DNA of 64,000 nucleotides. Origin: Legionella steigerwaltii. Its GTDB lineage: Bacteria; Pseudomonadota; Gammaproteobacteria; Legionellales; Legionellaceae. The position numbers and the translations under genes are program-made. A model generated the notes under the pieces. That model was given only the letters and a program-made list of their open reading frames with translations. It was not told the origin of the DNA and did not search any database. Of this stretch, positions 8,807 through 17,809 are shown piece after piece; positions within the stretch are counted from its first letter, which is position 1, and each line of letters starts with the position of its first letter. Location: the NCBI RefSeq assembly GCF_001468065.1, contig NZ_LNYZ01000001.1:310001-374000 (forward strand), given 5' to 3'.

Positions 8807-9452
8807 TCAGGCATCTAAATACTTTGGCTCTCTGCCCGTATTAAATCACATTAGTTTAGAGTTACAGGCTCAGACGGTGCTGGGTTTGGCAGGACCATCA
8901 GGAAGCGGTAAATCCACGCTCCTGCGATGCATACAACAATTAGAAACACTGGACTCTGGTACGATTGAAGTAAAGGGTCAAAGCGGCTTTATGTTTCAGG
9001 ATTTTCAACTTTTTCCTCATATGACTGTGATGCAAAACTTAGTCTATGCACCTCGCTTACAAAACAAAATGTTACAGCATGAAGAGCACGCGCACTCTTT
9101 GCTGCAGAGCTTAGGAATTAGTGATAAAGCTTCTGCTTATCCACATCAGTTGTCTGGTGGGCAAAAGCAACGCGTTGCTTTAGCACGCAGTTTAATGATG
9201 AAGCCCAATTTATTGCTTTGTGATGAGCCTACCTCGGGTCTTGATCTGGCGACGATTGATGAAGTTATTAGTTTATTAAATTCAGTGAAGTCTTTTGGCG
9301 TTACGATGGTCATTGCCTCTCACGATCTCGATTTTCTCAGCAAAATGTCGGATCGATTGATTGTTCTGAAAGGTGGTCAATTAGTCGCCGATGTGGTCCC
9401 TAAAGAATTGGCTGAGCCTATTTTGCATTTAAAACAATACTATCAGGAGTAA
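8793..9452 (+). CDS. Arginine-type ABC transporter ATP-binding protein
   Basis: A 219-residue ABC ATPase powering the upstream permease. Walker [10 protein letters not shown], signature LSGGQKQR, Walker [13 protein letters not shown] and the switch His in ASHDLD are all intact. The start at ATG 8793 has a strong AAGGGGG Shine-Dalgarno; an in-frame TTG 18 bases upstream is less likely. It is slightly shorter than E. coli ArtP (242). It overlaps the permease gene and ends four bases before argG. Confidence 0.92.
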   Translation: MLAINQASKYFGSLPVLNHISLELQAQTVLGLAGPSGSGKSTLLRCIQQLETLDSGTIEVKGQSGFMFQDFQLFPHMTVMQNLVYAPRLQNKMLQHEEHAHSLLQSLGISDKASAYPHQLSGGQKQRVALARSLMMKPNLLLCDEPTSGLDLATIDEVISLLNSVKSFGVTMVIASHDLDFLSKMSDRLIVLKGGQLVADVVPKELAEPILHLKQYYQE

Positions 9453-9456
9453 ATCC

Positions 9457-10668
9457 ATGAATGAATCGATTAAAAAAATTGTCCTTGCTTATTCAGGGGG
9501 ACTGGATACTTCAGTAATGATCCCATGGCTTAAAGAACATTACCAACAGGCAGAGATCATCGCTATGGTTTGTGATTTAGGACAAAATGAAGATTTAGCG
9601 GCGATTAAGGAAAAAGCAATAAAAAGCGGCGCCTCAAAAGCCTACGTAATGAATGTTCAAGATGAGTTTGTTAGTGATTATCTGTGGCGACTAGTCAAAG
9701 CAGGAGCGCTTTATGAAAATCAATATATTTTAGGGACCATTTCACGACCTCTTATCGCAAAAAAACTGGTTGAAATTGCATTGGAAGAAAAGGCAGAAGC
9801 CATTGCCCATGGAGCAACTGGAAAAGGTAATGATCAGGTTCGCTTTGAATATACGGTCAAAGCCTTAGCTCCGGAACTTAAAATTATTGCCCCATGGAGA
9901 ACTTGGAAGATTAAATCAAGACAAGAGGCGATTGAGTATGCCAAATTACATGGGATAGAAGTACCAGTTACCCCCAAATCACCTTATTCACGCGATCACA
10001 ATCTTTGGTATATTTCTCATGAGGGCGGTGTTTTGGAAGATCCAGGACAACCAAGACCTAATGATTTATTATTAATGACTGCATCTTTGGAGCAATCAGC
10101 TGACAATCCAGAATTAGTGAGCATTGAATTTGAACAGGGGGTACCTGTTGGATTGAATGCTACAAAAATGTCCCCAGTCGAATTACTTGGACAATTAAAT
10201 CAGATTGCAGGTTCTCATGGAATTGGGGTGGCTGACATTGTTGAAAATCGATTGGTTGGCATGAAAATCAGAGGAATTTATGAAGCACCCGCAGCCGCAG
10301 TATTGTACAAGACGCATCAGATGCTCGAAAGTCTATGTCTTGACCGTGCAACCTTGCATTTAAAACAGTCTTTGCAACAAACTTATGCCAATCTTGTTTA
10401 TGAGGGACGATGGTTTTCTCAAGCCAAGAATGCGATGGATGCATTGATTGACGTGACGCAACAACATATGACTGGAACAGTAAGTGTGCAGTTATTTAAA
10501 GGGAACATAATTCCTTATGGAATGTATTCACCATTCAGTTTACATGATCCTGCCTTAGCGACATTCGAAGAAGATGGTGTTTATAATCAACAGGATGCTG
10601 AAGGATTCATTAATTTATTTTCCTTATCGGCACAAGTGTATGGCAAGGTACATAAAGGAGGTAAGTGA
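9457..10668 (+). CDS. argG: Argininosuccinate synthase
   Basis: Joins citrulline and aspartate using ATP to give argininosuccinate, the penultimate step of arginine synthesis. At 403 residues it matches the family. The PP-loop [11 protein letters not shown] is near residue 10. Further hallmarks are the [12 protein letters not shown] and [17 protein letters not shown] motifs. Fourth gene of the arginine operon, with GGAG before the ATG, overlapping argH by one base (TGATG). Coupling it to an importer suggests the cell can use imported citrulline or switches between uptake and synthesis through ArgR. Confidence 0.97.
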   Translation: MNESIKKIVLAYSGGLDTSVMIPWLKEHYQQAEIIAMVCDLGQNEDLAAIKEKAIKSGASKAYVMNVQDEFVSDYLWRLVKAGALYENQYILGTISRPLIAKKLVEIALEEKAEAIAHGATGKGNDQVRFEYTVKALAPELKIIAPWRTWKIKSRQEAIEYAKLHGIEVPVTPKSPYSRDHNLWYISHEGGVLEDPGQPRPNDLLLMTASLEQSADNPELVSIEFEQGVPVGLNATKMSPVELLGQLNQIAGSHGIGVADIVENRLVGMKIRGIYEAPAAAVLYKTHQMLESLCLDRATLHLKQSLQQTYANLVYEGRWFSQAKNAMDALIDVTQQHMTGTVSVQLFKGNIIPYGMYSPFSLHDPALATFEEDGVYNQQDAEGFINLFSLSAQVYGKVHKGGK

Positions 10669-11903
10669 TGGCCCATAAAACTTGGGGAGGGCGATTCAAG
10701 AAGGAACTTGACCCTCGTGTCATGCATTTTAATGCGTCTTTGGCTTTTGATAAGGTCCTTTATGCCCACGATATCGTTGGCAGTCAAGCACATGCAAAAA
10801 TGTTAGCCCGACAAGGGCTTATTACTGACAATGAAGCAGACTCAATCTGTAATGGCTTGGAAGAAATAAGTCATGAAATAGAAAAAGGCATCCATGAATT
10901 TGATGAGACATGTGAAGACATCCATATGTTTTTGGAGCAATTGCTCATCAGCAAAATTGGTGACGTGGGTAAAAAACTTCATACCGGTCGCAGTCGCAAT
11001 GATCAGGTTGCTCTGGATTTAAGGTTGTATTCTCGTGATGCTGGATTGCATATTAACTCACTTTTACACAATTTAAACCAGGTTTTGGAAGAGCTGGCCA
11101 AGGCTCATGCCGATGATAAAATTCCAGGGTATACCCATTTACAACAAGCCCAACCCATTTATTTAGGGCATTTTTTTGCTGCTTATCTGGCAATGTTTCA
11201 ACGTGATTTGGGACGTTTGCATGATTGGCATACACGAATGAATTTTTCTCCTTTAGGTGCTGGTGCTTTAGCAGGGAGCTCTTTACCTTTGGACCGTATA
11301 TGGGTTGCAAAAACTTTGGGTTTTACTGGGGTTATTGAGAATACGCTGGATGCAGTAAGCGATCGAGATTTTATCATTGAATTTTGTTCTGTTGCTTCAA
11401 TCGTGCTAATGCATTTATCTCGTCTTGCAGAGGACTTGATTCTTTGGGCTACTCAAGAATTTGGCTTTATTACTCTGGATGATGCGTTTGCTACGGGCTC
11501 CTCTTTAATGCCTAATAAGAAAAATCCAGATGTTTTGGAATTAATCAGAGGTAAAAGCGGTCGAGTGTTTGGGCATTTAATGGGGATCCTAACTGTAATG
11601 AAAGGGTTGCCATTGGCGTATAACAAGGACATGCAGGAAGATAAAGAATGTTTGTTTGACACCGTAAATACCTTGGCAGCATGTTTGGAAATCATAACTC
11701 CTTTTCTGCGAAGTGTGCAATTTAATACAAAACTAATGGCACAGAAAGCCAACAGTGGTTATCTAAATGCTACAGCAATATTAGAGTCCTTGGTATTGAA
11801 AGGAATGCCTTTTAGGGATGCTCATCATCAAGTTGGTTTATGGGTTCAGGCTGCAATCGATAGGAATTGTTCGCTTGAGGAAATCATGAAAAGCGAGTCT
11901 TAA
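10668..11903 (+). CDS. argH: Argininosuccinate lyase
   Basis: Cleaves argininosuccinate to arginine and fumarate. Family motifs are clear: the N-terminal [30 protein letters not shown], and the fumarase/lyase signature [12 protein letters not shown] with its catalytic Ser. The ATG at 10668 shares a base with the argG stop and has AGGAGG upstream. The protein is 411 residues, about 45 shorter than the usual 455-460, ending soon after the [11 protein letters not shown] helix, so the C-terminal cap is reduced. All core catalytic regions remain, so it is probably functional. Last gene of the operon. Confidence 0.95.
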   Translation: MAHKTWGGRFKKELDPRVMHFNASLAFDKVLYAHDIVGSQAHAKMLARQGLITDNEADSICNGLEEISHEIEKGIHEFDETCEDIHMFLEQLLISKIGDVGKKLHTGRSRNDQVALDLRLYSRDAGLHINSLLHNLNQVLEELAKAHADDKIPGYTHLQQAQPIYLGHFFAAYLAMFQRDLGRLHDWHTRMNFSPLGAGALAGSSLPLDRIWVAKTLGFTGVIENTLDAVSDRDFIIEFCSVASIVLMHLSRLAEDLILWATQEFGFITLDDAFATGSSLMPNKKNPDVLELIRGKSGRVFGHLMGILTVMKGLPLAYNKDMQEDKECLFDTVNTLAACLEIITPFLRSVQFNTKLMAQKANSGYLNATAILESLVLKGMPFRDAHHQVGLWVQAAIDRNCSLEEIMKSES

Positions 11904-11906
11904 AAA

Positions 11907-12090
11907 TGTAGCCTGGGTGCAGCGCAGCGGAACGGAACCTCATAAAAATCCCCTCTCCCACAAGTGGGAGAGGGGTAGGGGTGAGGGTTCATTAGCCACA
12001 ATCAATACCCCCTCATCTGCCCTTGCGGGCACCTTCTCCCCAAGGGGAGAAGGGAAACAAAATTGTGCTGCGCTGCACCCAGGCTACGAG
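11907..12090. repeat. GTAGCCTGGGTG element with a second repeat nested inside
   Basis: The outer arms TGTAGCCTGGGTGCAGCGCA (11907-11926) and CTGCGCTGCACCCAGGCTAC (12068-12087) are complementary, as in the other copies, but stand about 140 bases apart. Between them lie two further hairpins, one built on CCCTCTCCCACAAGTGGGAG (from about 11952) and one on TTCTCCCCAAGGGGAGAAGGG (about 12033-12055). A different G/C-rich intergenic repeat has therefore been inserted into this copy. It follows argH and may end that operon. Confidence 0.75.
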
Positions 12091-12094
12091 ATTC

Positions 12095-12122
12095 TTGCAG
12101 AAGCCCATTTTTAAAGTAGAAT
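12095..12122 (+). promoter_or_regulatory. Possible promoter of the trpE(G)-clc operon
   Basis: TTGCAG at 12095-12100 and TAGAAT at 12117-12122 are 16 bases apart, giving a start near 12129 and a leader of about 33 bases. No leader peptide with Trp codons is seen, so classical attenuation is not evident. Confidence 0.4.
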
Positions 12123-12161
12123 GATGTACACACCATAATTATTCTATTGAGTTAGTCATTC

Positions 12162-14294
12162 ATGTTGCAACATTATAAAACCCAAGGGGGCATTGAGTTA
12201 GAGTGTTTTCAGGTTTCTCTGGATTATCAACAAGGTATAGAAAATCTTCTTGAACATTTGGATTCACAAAGAGGAGCCCTATTTGCATCAAGTTTTGAAT
12301 ATCCAGGACGCTACACATGTTGGGATATAGGGTTTTATAATCCACCTTTGGCTCTTATTTGTAAGCAGAATTTAATTCAAATTGATGCTTTAAATCAACG
12401 TGGCAAGATATTATTAACATTCATTATTCCATTATTGAAAAATGAAACCTGTTTAGAAATCGTTGCACAAAGCGATGCATTGCTGCAAATCAAAATTAAA
12501 ACTTCCGAAGAAGTTTTTAGCGAAGAAGAGCGTAGCCAGCAACCTTCTGTATTTACCGTGATGCGTCTAATCCTGGCTTTTTTTAAAGTAGAAGATGAGC
12601 CTTATTTGGGATTATATGGTGCTTTTGGTTTTGATTTGATTTTTCAATTTGAAGACTTAAAGAAGCATAAAAAAAGAGAGCCATCTCAAAGAGATATGGT
12701 TCTTTATTTACCTGATGAAATATATGTGGTTAACCACCGTAAAGAAGAAGCTATTCTTCGACGTTATGATTTCCAATTTCAAGGTCAATCAACAAAGCCT
12801 TTGGCACGGGAGGGTGTTTCTGCAAAATACCAATCACCGAATAAACCAGAAAAAGCATGTGATCATGCCCCAGGAGAATACGCGCAGGTTGTAGCCAAGG
12901 CCAAAGATCGTTTTGCTTGTGGTGATTTGTTTGAAGTAGTACCTAGTCAGACTTTTTATACCCATTATCAGGACCAACCTTCCTCTTTATTCAGACAAAT
13001 GCGCCGTTTGAATCCCTCACCCTACGGTTTTTTTATTAATTTGGGTGATGATGAATATCTGGTTGGTGCATCCCCAGAGATGTATGTGAGAGTTCAGGGG
13101 AAAAGAGTAGAGACTTGTCCTATTTCTGGAACCATTAAACGGGGTGCCGATGCTATCGAGGATGCAGAAAACATTCAGACTTTACTTGATTCAAAAAAGG
13201 AAGAATCTGAATTAACCATGTGTACTGATGTGGACAGAAACGATAAATCACGGATTTGTGAAGCTGGCTCTGTAAAAGTAATCGGTCGCAGACAAATTGA
13301 AATGTATTCACGAGTAATTCATACCGTCGATCATGTTGAAGGGATTTTAAGAGAAAGCTTTGATGCGGTAGATGCTTTTTTAACCCATATGTGGGTTGTT
13401 ACGGTCACAGGTGCACCTAAAATTTGGGCCCTTAATTTTATTGAGGAACATGAAAAATCTCCTCGTAAGTGGTATGGCGGTGCTGTAGGATGGTTCGGTT
13501 TTAATGGAAATTTAAATACGGGTCTGGTTTTGAGAACTGTGCGAATTGAAAAAGGAGTTGCTGAAATTCGCGTGGGTGCCACCTTGCTCTATGATTCGGT
13601 ACCTGAATCGGAAGAGCAAGAAACACGCTTAAAAGCATCTGCTTTTTTAGATATGTTACAAAAGCGGGAGCATGCTGAAAGCAAGGTAATGCATTTGCCT
13701 TTAACTGGGAAAGGTAAGCATGTATTACTTATCGATCATCAGGATTCTTTTGTGCATACTTTGGCAAATTATCTTCGTCAAACTGGAGCGGAAGTTAGTA
13801 CAATTCGTTTTGATAAGGCTTTGCATTATTTGCAAAATCAAAAATATGACCTTGTTGTTTTATCTCCTGGGCCAGGCAAACCAAGTGATTTTAATCTATC
13901 GCAAGCAATTGATATGGTTGTTTCTAAGGGTATTCCAATATTTGGAGTTTGTTTGGGCTTACAAGGAATTGTTGAGTATTTTGGTGGTATTTTGGATGTT
14001 CTAAAATATCCCATGCATGGTAAGCCATCAATCATAAAAGTGGTTGGTGAACCTAAATTGTTTTCTGGATTAGGGGAAAGTTTCAAAGCAGGGAGGTATC
14101 ATTCACTTTATGCGCGTTTGAGTGCTGTACCCAAAGAACTGAAAATTACAGCTTTGAGTGATGATGGGGTTGTGATGGCCGTTTCACATCAGCAACTACC
14201 CATTCATGCAGTCCAATTTCATCCTGAAACCATATTGTCTTTAGTCAATCAAGCTGGATTAAAAATTATTACTAATTTAATGGGGATGGTTTAA
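12162..14294 (+). CDS. trpE: Fused anthranilate synthase TrpE(G)
   Basis: A 710-residue fusion of both anthranilate synthase subunits, making anthranilate from chorismate and glutamine at the start of tryptophan synthesis. Residues about 1-510 are the chorismate-binding TrpE part, with CPISGTIKRGAD, TDVDRNDKSRICE and TGAPKIWAL. Residues about 525-710 are the glutamine amidotransferase TrpG part, with GPGKPSDF, Cys597 in FGVCLGLQG and His-x-Glu in FHPET. The single-chain arrangement is known from rhizobia and some other proteobacteria. The gene is followed four bases later by a ClC antiporter. Weak Shine-Dalgarno. Confidence 0.93.
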   Translation: MLQHYKTQGGIELECFQVSLDYQQGIENLLEHLDSQRGALFASSFEYPGRYTCWDIGFYNPPLALICKQNLIQIDALNQRGKILLTFIIPLLKNETCLEIVAQSDALLQIKIKTSEEVFSEEERSQQPSVFTVMRLILAFFKVEDEPYLGLYGAFGFDLIFQFEDLKKHKKREPSQRDMVLYLPDEIYVVNHRKEEAILRRYDFQFQGQSTKPLAREGVSAKYQSPNKPEKACDHAPGEYAQVVAKAKDRFACGDLFEVVPSQTFYTHYQDQPSSLFRQMRRLNPSPYGFFINLGDDEYLVGASPEMYVRVQGKRVETCPISGTIKRGADAIEDAENIQTLLDSKKEESELTMCTDVDRNDKSRICEAGSVKVIGRRQIEMYSRVIHTVDHVEGILRESFDAVDAFLTHMWVVTVTGAPKIWALNFIEEHEKSPRKWYGGAVGWFGFNGNLNTGLVLRTVRIEKGVAEIRVGATLLYDSVPESEEQETRLKASAFLDMLQKREHAESKVMHLPLTGKGKHVLLIDHQDSFVHTLANYLRQTGAEVSTIRFDKALHYLQNQKYDLVVLSPGPGKPSDFNLSQAIDMVVSKGIPIFGVCLGLQGIVEYFGGILDVLKYPMHGKPSIIKVVGEPKLFSGLGESFKAGRYHSLYARLSAVPKELKITALSDDGVVMAVSHQQLPIHAVQFHPETILSLVNQAGLKIITNLMGMV

Positions 14295-14298
14295 GGCA

Positions 14299-15597
14299 AT
14301 GCGCAATAAGATATTGATGCTTTATGCTGTATCTTTTGTTTTAGGCATTGTCGTAGGTCTTGTAGGTTCTACATTTCGACTGTCAATCGATGTGCTGAGT
14401 AATTTGTTTGATAACTTTTTTCATTTTCTTAGTGTTCATGGATGGCCTGCGGGTCTTATTTCTGGCTTGGTTTCTATGGTTTTGGTTTATGCAGCTTATT
14501 TTGCTGTAAAGCAGTATGCTCCTCAAGCATCGGGAAGTGGCGTCCCAGAGATTGAAGGTACACTACTTCATTTAAAAACCATATTGTGGCGCCGCTTATT
14601 ACCTGTAAAATTCTTTTTTGGAATTTTGGCGCTTTCTGCGAAGATGATTTTGGGCCGTGAAGGACCCACGATTCATATAGGTGGTAGTTTGGGAGAAATG
14701 CTGGGAAGCTTGTTTAATCTGTCTCGACGTAGAAAGGATAGTTTGATTGCTGCAGGAGCTTCTGCAGGTTTAGCGGTTGCATTTAATGCTCCTTTAGCCG
14801 GGGTTATTTTTGTTATGGAAGAAATGCGTAACCAGTTCAACTATTCTTTTACCAGCTTCAGTATGGTTGTAATCTGCTGTATTACAGCTACAGTTATTCT
14901 TGATTTAATGATTGGCCCTCAACCAACGATTCCAATGAATGTATTTGAATTCCCACATCTTAATTCTTTATGGTTATTTGCTCTGTTTGGTATTGTGGTA
15001 GGTTTTGTTGGACTTTTATTTAACCTTTCTCTAATCGGGTCTCTAACACTCTTGGATAAACTTACTGCAAGACAAAAATCATATTACGTCCTAATCGTAG
15101 GATTTTTGGTTGGCTATTTAGCAGTAGATCATCCTGCGGCAGTAGGTGGTGGTATGCATATTATTCATCAGGCATTAACCCTGTCACCTGGATTTGGTCT
15201 TTTGTGTTTTCTTTTAGTGGTACGGTTTATAGGAACTATGGCGTGCTATGGAACATCTGTTCCTGGAGGAATTTTTGCGCCTATCCTTTCTTTAGGTACT
15301 CTTCTTGGTTTAGCGATGTTCCATGTTTTAGAGTTTTTACATATTGATTTTTTAATACAACCTGGCATGTTTGCCGTTGCAGGAATGGCTGCACTTTTTG
15401 CATCATCCACGCGTTCTCCAATAACTGGAGCAGTATTGGTGGTAGAAATGACTCATAATTATTATTTGATTTTTCCTGTGATGATGGCATGCATTACCGC
15501 AACTATAGTGCTGCAACTTACTCCGAATGGACCTATCTATGAGCAATTATTAAATCGTGCGCTTCGATTAGACGCTAAAAAAGTTACATTCAAGTAA
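14299..15597 (+). CDS. clcA: ClC family H+/Cl- antiporter
   Basis: A 432-residue inner-membrane protein with the full ClC signature set: GSGVPE (79-84), GREGPT (119-124) holding gating Glu121, and GGIFAP. Glu174-Glu175 in VMEEMR corresponds to the internal proton glutamate of E. coli ClcA, which points to a proton-coupled exchanger rather than a passive channel. No C-terminal CBS domains. Such antiporters act in acid resistance. It begins four bases after trpE(G) and is probably co-transcribed; the functional link to tryptophan synthesis is unclear. Confidence 0.93.
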   Translation: MRNKILMLYAVSFVLGIVVGLVGSTFRLSIDVLSNLFDNFFHFLSVHGWPAGLISGLVSMVLVYAAYFAVKQYAPQASGSGVPEIEGTLLHLKTILWRRLLPVKFFFGILALSAKMILGREGPTIHIGGSLGEMLGSLFNLSRRRKDSLIAAGASAGLAVAFNAPLAGVIFVMEEMRNQFNYSFTSFSMVVICCITATVILDLMIGPQPTIPMNVFEFPHLNSLWLFALFGIVVGFVGLLFNLSLIGSLTLLDKLTARQKSYYVLIVGFLVGYLAVDHPAAVGGGMHIIHQALTLSPGFGLLCFLLVVRFIGTMACYGTSVPGGIFAPILSLGTLLGLAMFHVLEFLHIDFLIQPGMFAVAGMAALFASSTRSPITGAVLVVEMTHNYYLIFPVMMACITATIVLQLTPNGPIYEQLLNRALRLDAKKVTFK

Positions 15598-15633
15598 GCA
15601 ATAGTTTTTTATTAAAAATACCAGCTGGGTATA

Positions 15634-15721
15634 TTGTAGCCTGGGTGCAGCGCAGCGGACCCCGGTTTTCTGGACTCGAATGAACTCCCCGGGTTCCGCT
15701 GCGCTGCACCCAGGCTACAAT
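15634..15721. repeat. GTAGCCTGGGTG palindromic element
   Basis: Well-preserved inverted repeat: left arm TTGTAGCCTGGGTGCAGCGC, right arm GCGCTGCACCCAGGCTACAA, with an inner CCCGG pair and a loop of about 30 bases containing TTCTGGACTCGAATGAACTC. It lies between convergent genes and could serve as a bidirectional terminator. Confidence 0.85.
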
Positions 15722-15751
15722 TCAGACATTATTTGATAAGTATTTATATAA

Positions 15752-16720
15752 TCAATCTACATGAACCACAATTTTTCCAAAATGCACCCCTGATTGCATG
15801 TGCTGGTGGGCTTCTTCAATGTGTTCTAATTTAAACTCTGAATCAATGATTGGAGTTAATTTTTTTGTTCTTAGATGTTTCTCCCATGCTTTATGAGCTT
15901 CGGTCCATAATTTGCTTTTTTCCGCAATGGATTGAGAACGAAGTACAAAGCCAATAATTTGCAATCTTTTTCTCATAATCAGTGCCAGATTGCATTCCAC
16001 GCTACTTCCTTTAAGACATGCGATTTGGATCAGTTTACTTTGGGGCTTTAATAAGTGTAAGTGCTTATTAAAATAATCGCCGCCTATAAAATCAATAATT
16101 AAATCAACGCTGTGATCTTCAATTAAATCTTCAAAATCTTGTTTATGGTAATTGATGATTTGATCCGCGCCAAGTTTCATTGCCTTATCTAATTTGTCAT
16201 CGGTTCCTACTGTAGTGATTACGTGTGCACCGATTAATTTTGCCATTTGGATTGCTAATGAGGCGATACCACTTCCTGCACCATGAATAAGCAATGTTTG
16301 ACCTGATTTTAGCTCTCCTAGATCAAACAAGGTAGCATACACAGTCACCAATGCCTCAGGAAGTGCTGCAGCATGTGAATAATCCCAGGTTTCAGGGATG
16401 TGCTGGGCTAACGATGCTTCAACAGGACAAAATTCAGCATAAGCGCCACTACCAACCAGTCCATAAACCTTATCACCTAGTTTAAATTGAGTGACATTCG
16501 CACCTACTTCAACTACTTCTCCTGCAATTTCCAAACCCAGAATATCAGACTCTCCGGAAGGAGGGGGATATTTGCCATAACGTTGCATAATATCAGCGCG
16601 ATTTAGAGCAGTCGCTTTTACGCGAACTAAAATTTGTGATTCGCTGTATGCTGGTTTTGGGCCATTTTCGATGACTAATCGACTGTGTGGGCCAGGGTTT
16701 TCTATGTGTATGTAGCGCAA
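15752..16720 (-). CDS. NADPH:quinone oxidoreductase, zinc-type MDR family
   Basis: A 322-residue medium-chain dehydrogenase/reductase of the quinone-oxidoreductase branch (PIG3/QorA-like). The N-terminal GroES-like domain has ALNRADIMQRYGKYPPP. The Rossmann domain has the nucleotide motif HGAGSGIASLAIQMAKLIGA and ends in GKIVVHVD. There is no four-Cys structural zinc site, so it is likely zinc-free, reducing quinones or enones with NADPH in the cytoplasm. It stands alone between two copies of the palindromic repeat, which isolates it transcriptionally. Confidence 0.9.
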   Translation of the reverse strand: MRYIHIENPGPHSRLVIENGPKPAYSESQILVRVKATALNRADIMQRYGKYPPPSGESDILGLEIAGEVVEVGANVTQFKLGDKVYGLVGSGAYAEFCPVEASLAQHIPETWDYSHAAALPEALVTVYATLFDLGELKSGQTLLIHGAGSGIASLAIQMAKLIGAHVITTVGTDDKLDKAMKLGADQIINYHKQDFEDLIEDHSVDLIIDFIGGDYFNKHLHLLKPQSKLIQIACLKGSSVECNLALIMRKRLQIIGFVLRSQSIAEKSKLWTEAHKAWEKHLRTKKLTPIIDSEFKLEHIEEAHQHMQSGVHFGKIVVHVD

Positions 16721-16748
16721 AATTTTTTCCTTAAATTAAATAATTAAT

Positions 16749-16840
16749 TGTAGCCTGGGTGAAGGCGAAGCCGTAACCCGGGATAGCTTTTTACTCGACT
16801 CCAGAAAACCCGGGTTCCGCTGCGCTGCACCCAGGCTACG
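16749..16840. repeat. GTAGCCTGGGTG palindromic element
   Basis: Left arm TTGTAGCCTGGGTGAAGGCG and right arm CGCTGCACCCAGGCTACG with an inner CCCGG pair. The loop contains TTACTCGACTCCAGAAAACC, a reverse-complement relative of the loop in the copy at 15.6 kb. The left arm has the GAAGGC variant also seen in the copy near 1.2 kb. Confidence 0.85.
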
Positions 16841-16930
16841 TATTACATAAGCTTCTTTACTATTTTATCCCTTTACTTAAACAACCAGAGCTATATAATT
16901 GCTTATACAGACCCTCTTATATATTGGGCA

Positions 16931-17809
16931 ATGGCTAAATTTAATCATCAACGTTTTTATGCTTGGCTTTTTATAGTTCCACAGCTTATTGTTACCCTGA
17001 TGTTTTTTATTTGGCCTGCATGTAATGCATTATTGCAATCTTTTTTTTATACAGATGCTTTTGGCCTACATAAAAAATTTGCAGGGCTTTCCAATTTTCG
17101 GGATCTTTTTTTTGATCCGAGTTACAGCAAGGCAATTGGAGTTACCTTTATTATTGCTTTTAGCGTGACGTTCTTCACGATGAGTTTAGGACTCCTTATG
17201 GCCATATTAGTGAATAATAGAGTCCGGACGCAAGGGGTCTATAAATCTTTATTAATTTGGCCTTACGCAATAGCTCCTGCTGTAGCAGCTATTTTATGGC
17301 GTTTTTTATGTCATCCAACTTTAGGATGGTTGACGCATTTTTTGCAATTGCTTGGGATTAATTTTGATTATGTAAATAATGTTAATCAGGCATTTACCGT
17401 GGTGATCCTTACCGCAAGTTGGCAGCAGTTCAGTTATAATTTTCTATTTTATCTTGCGGCACTTAAAGCAATCCCCTCATCGTTAATTGATGCGGCAATT
17501 ATCGATGGTGCTTCTGGATGGCAGCGTTTTTGGCAAATTATTTTTCCACTTTTATCGCCAACAACTTTTTTCTTAATCATTATGAACTTGATGTATGGTT
17601 TTTTTGATACTTTTGGCATTATTCAAGTGATGACACATGGTGGTCCTGGTAATAGTACAACCAATTTGATTTATAAGGTGTATCAAGATGGATTTGAAGG
17701 AATGGATTTAGGAAGTTCATCAGCACAATCCGTGCTCTTAATGATTATTGTCATTATTGTTTCTTTAGTGCAATTTAAATACCTCGAAAAAAAGGTTCAT
17801 TACGCATGA
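16931..17809 (+). CDS. ugpA: Glycerol-3-phosphate-type sugar ABC transporter permease UgpA
   Basis: A 292-residue MalF/UgpA-family permease with six predicted membrane helices. The EAA loop appears as IPSSLIDAAIIDGASGWQRFWQIIFPLL. It pairs with UgpE to form the channel for sn-glycerol-3-phosphate or glycerophosphodiesters. First of four overlapping or abutting genes (ugpA, ugpE, ugpC, DUF1189), sharing ATGA with ugpE. No periplasmic binding protein gene (ugpB) occurs in the window, so it must be elsewhere or absent. The substrate is assigned by family resemblance only. Confidence 0.85.
   Translation: MAKFNHQRFYAWLFIVPQLIVTLMFFIWPACNALLQSFFYTDAFGLHKKFAGLSNFRDLFFDPSYSKAIGVTFIIAFSVTFFTMSLGLLMAILVNNRVRTQGVYKSLLIWPYAIAPAVAAILWRFLCHPTLGWLTHFLQLLGINFDYVNNVNQAFTVVILTASWQQFSYNFLFYLAALKAIPSSLIDAAIIDGASGWQRFWQIIFPLLSPTTFFLIIMNLMYGFFDTFGIIQVMTHGGPGNSTTNLIYKVYQDGFEGMDLGSSSAQSVLLMIIVIIVSLVQFKYLEKKVHYA

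Noticed and set aside
11917-12114. 65-codon frame between argH and trpE(G)
   Set aside because: It runs through the nested palindromic repeats and has no ribosome site or protein-like composition.
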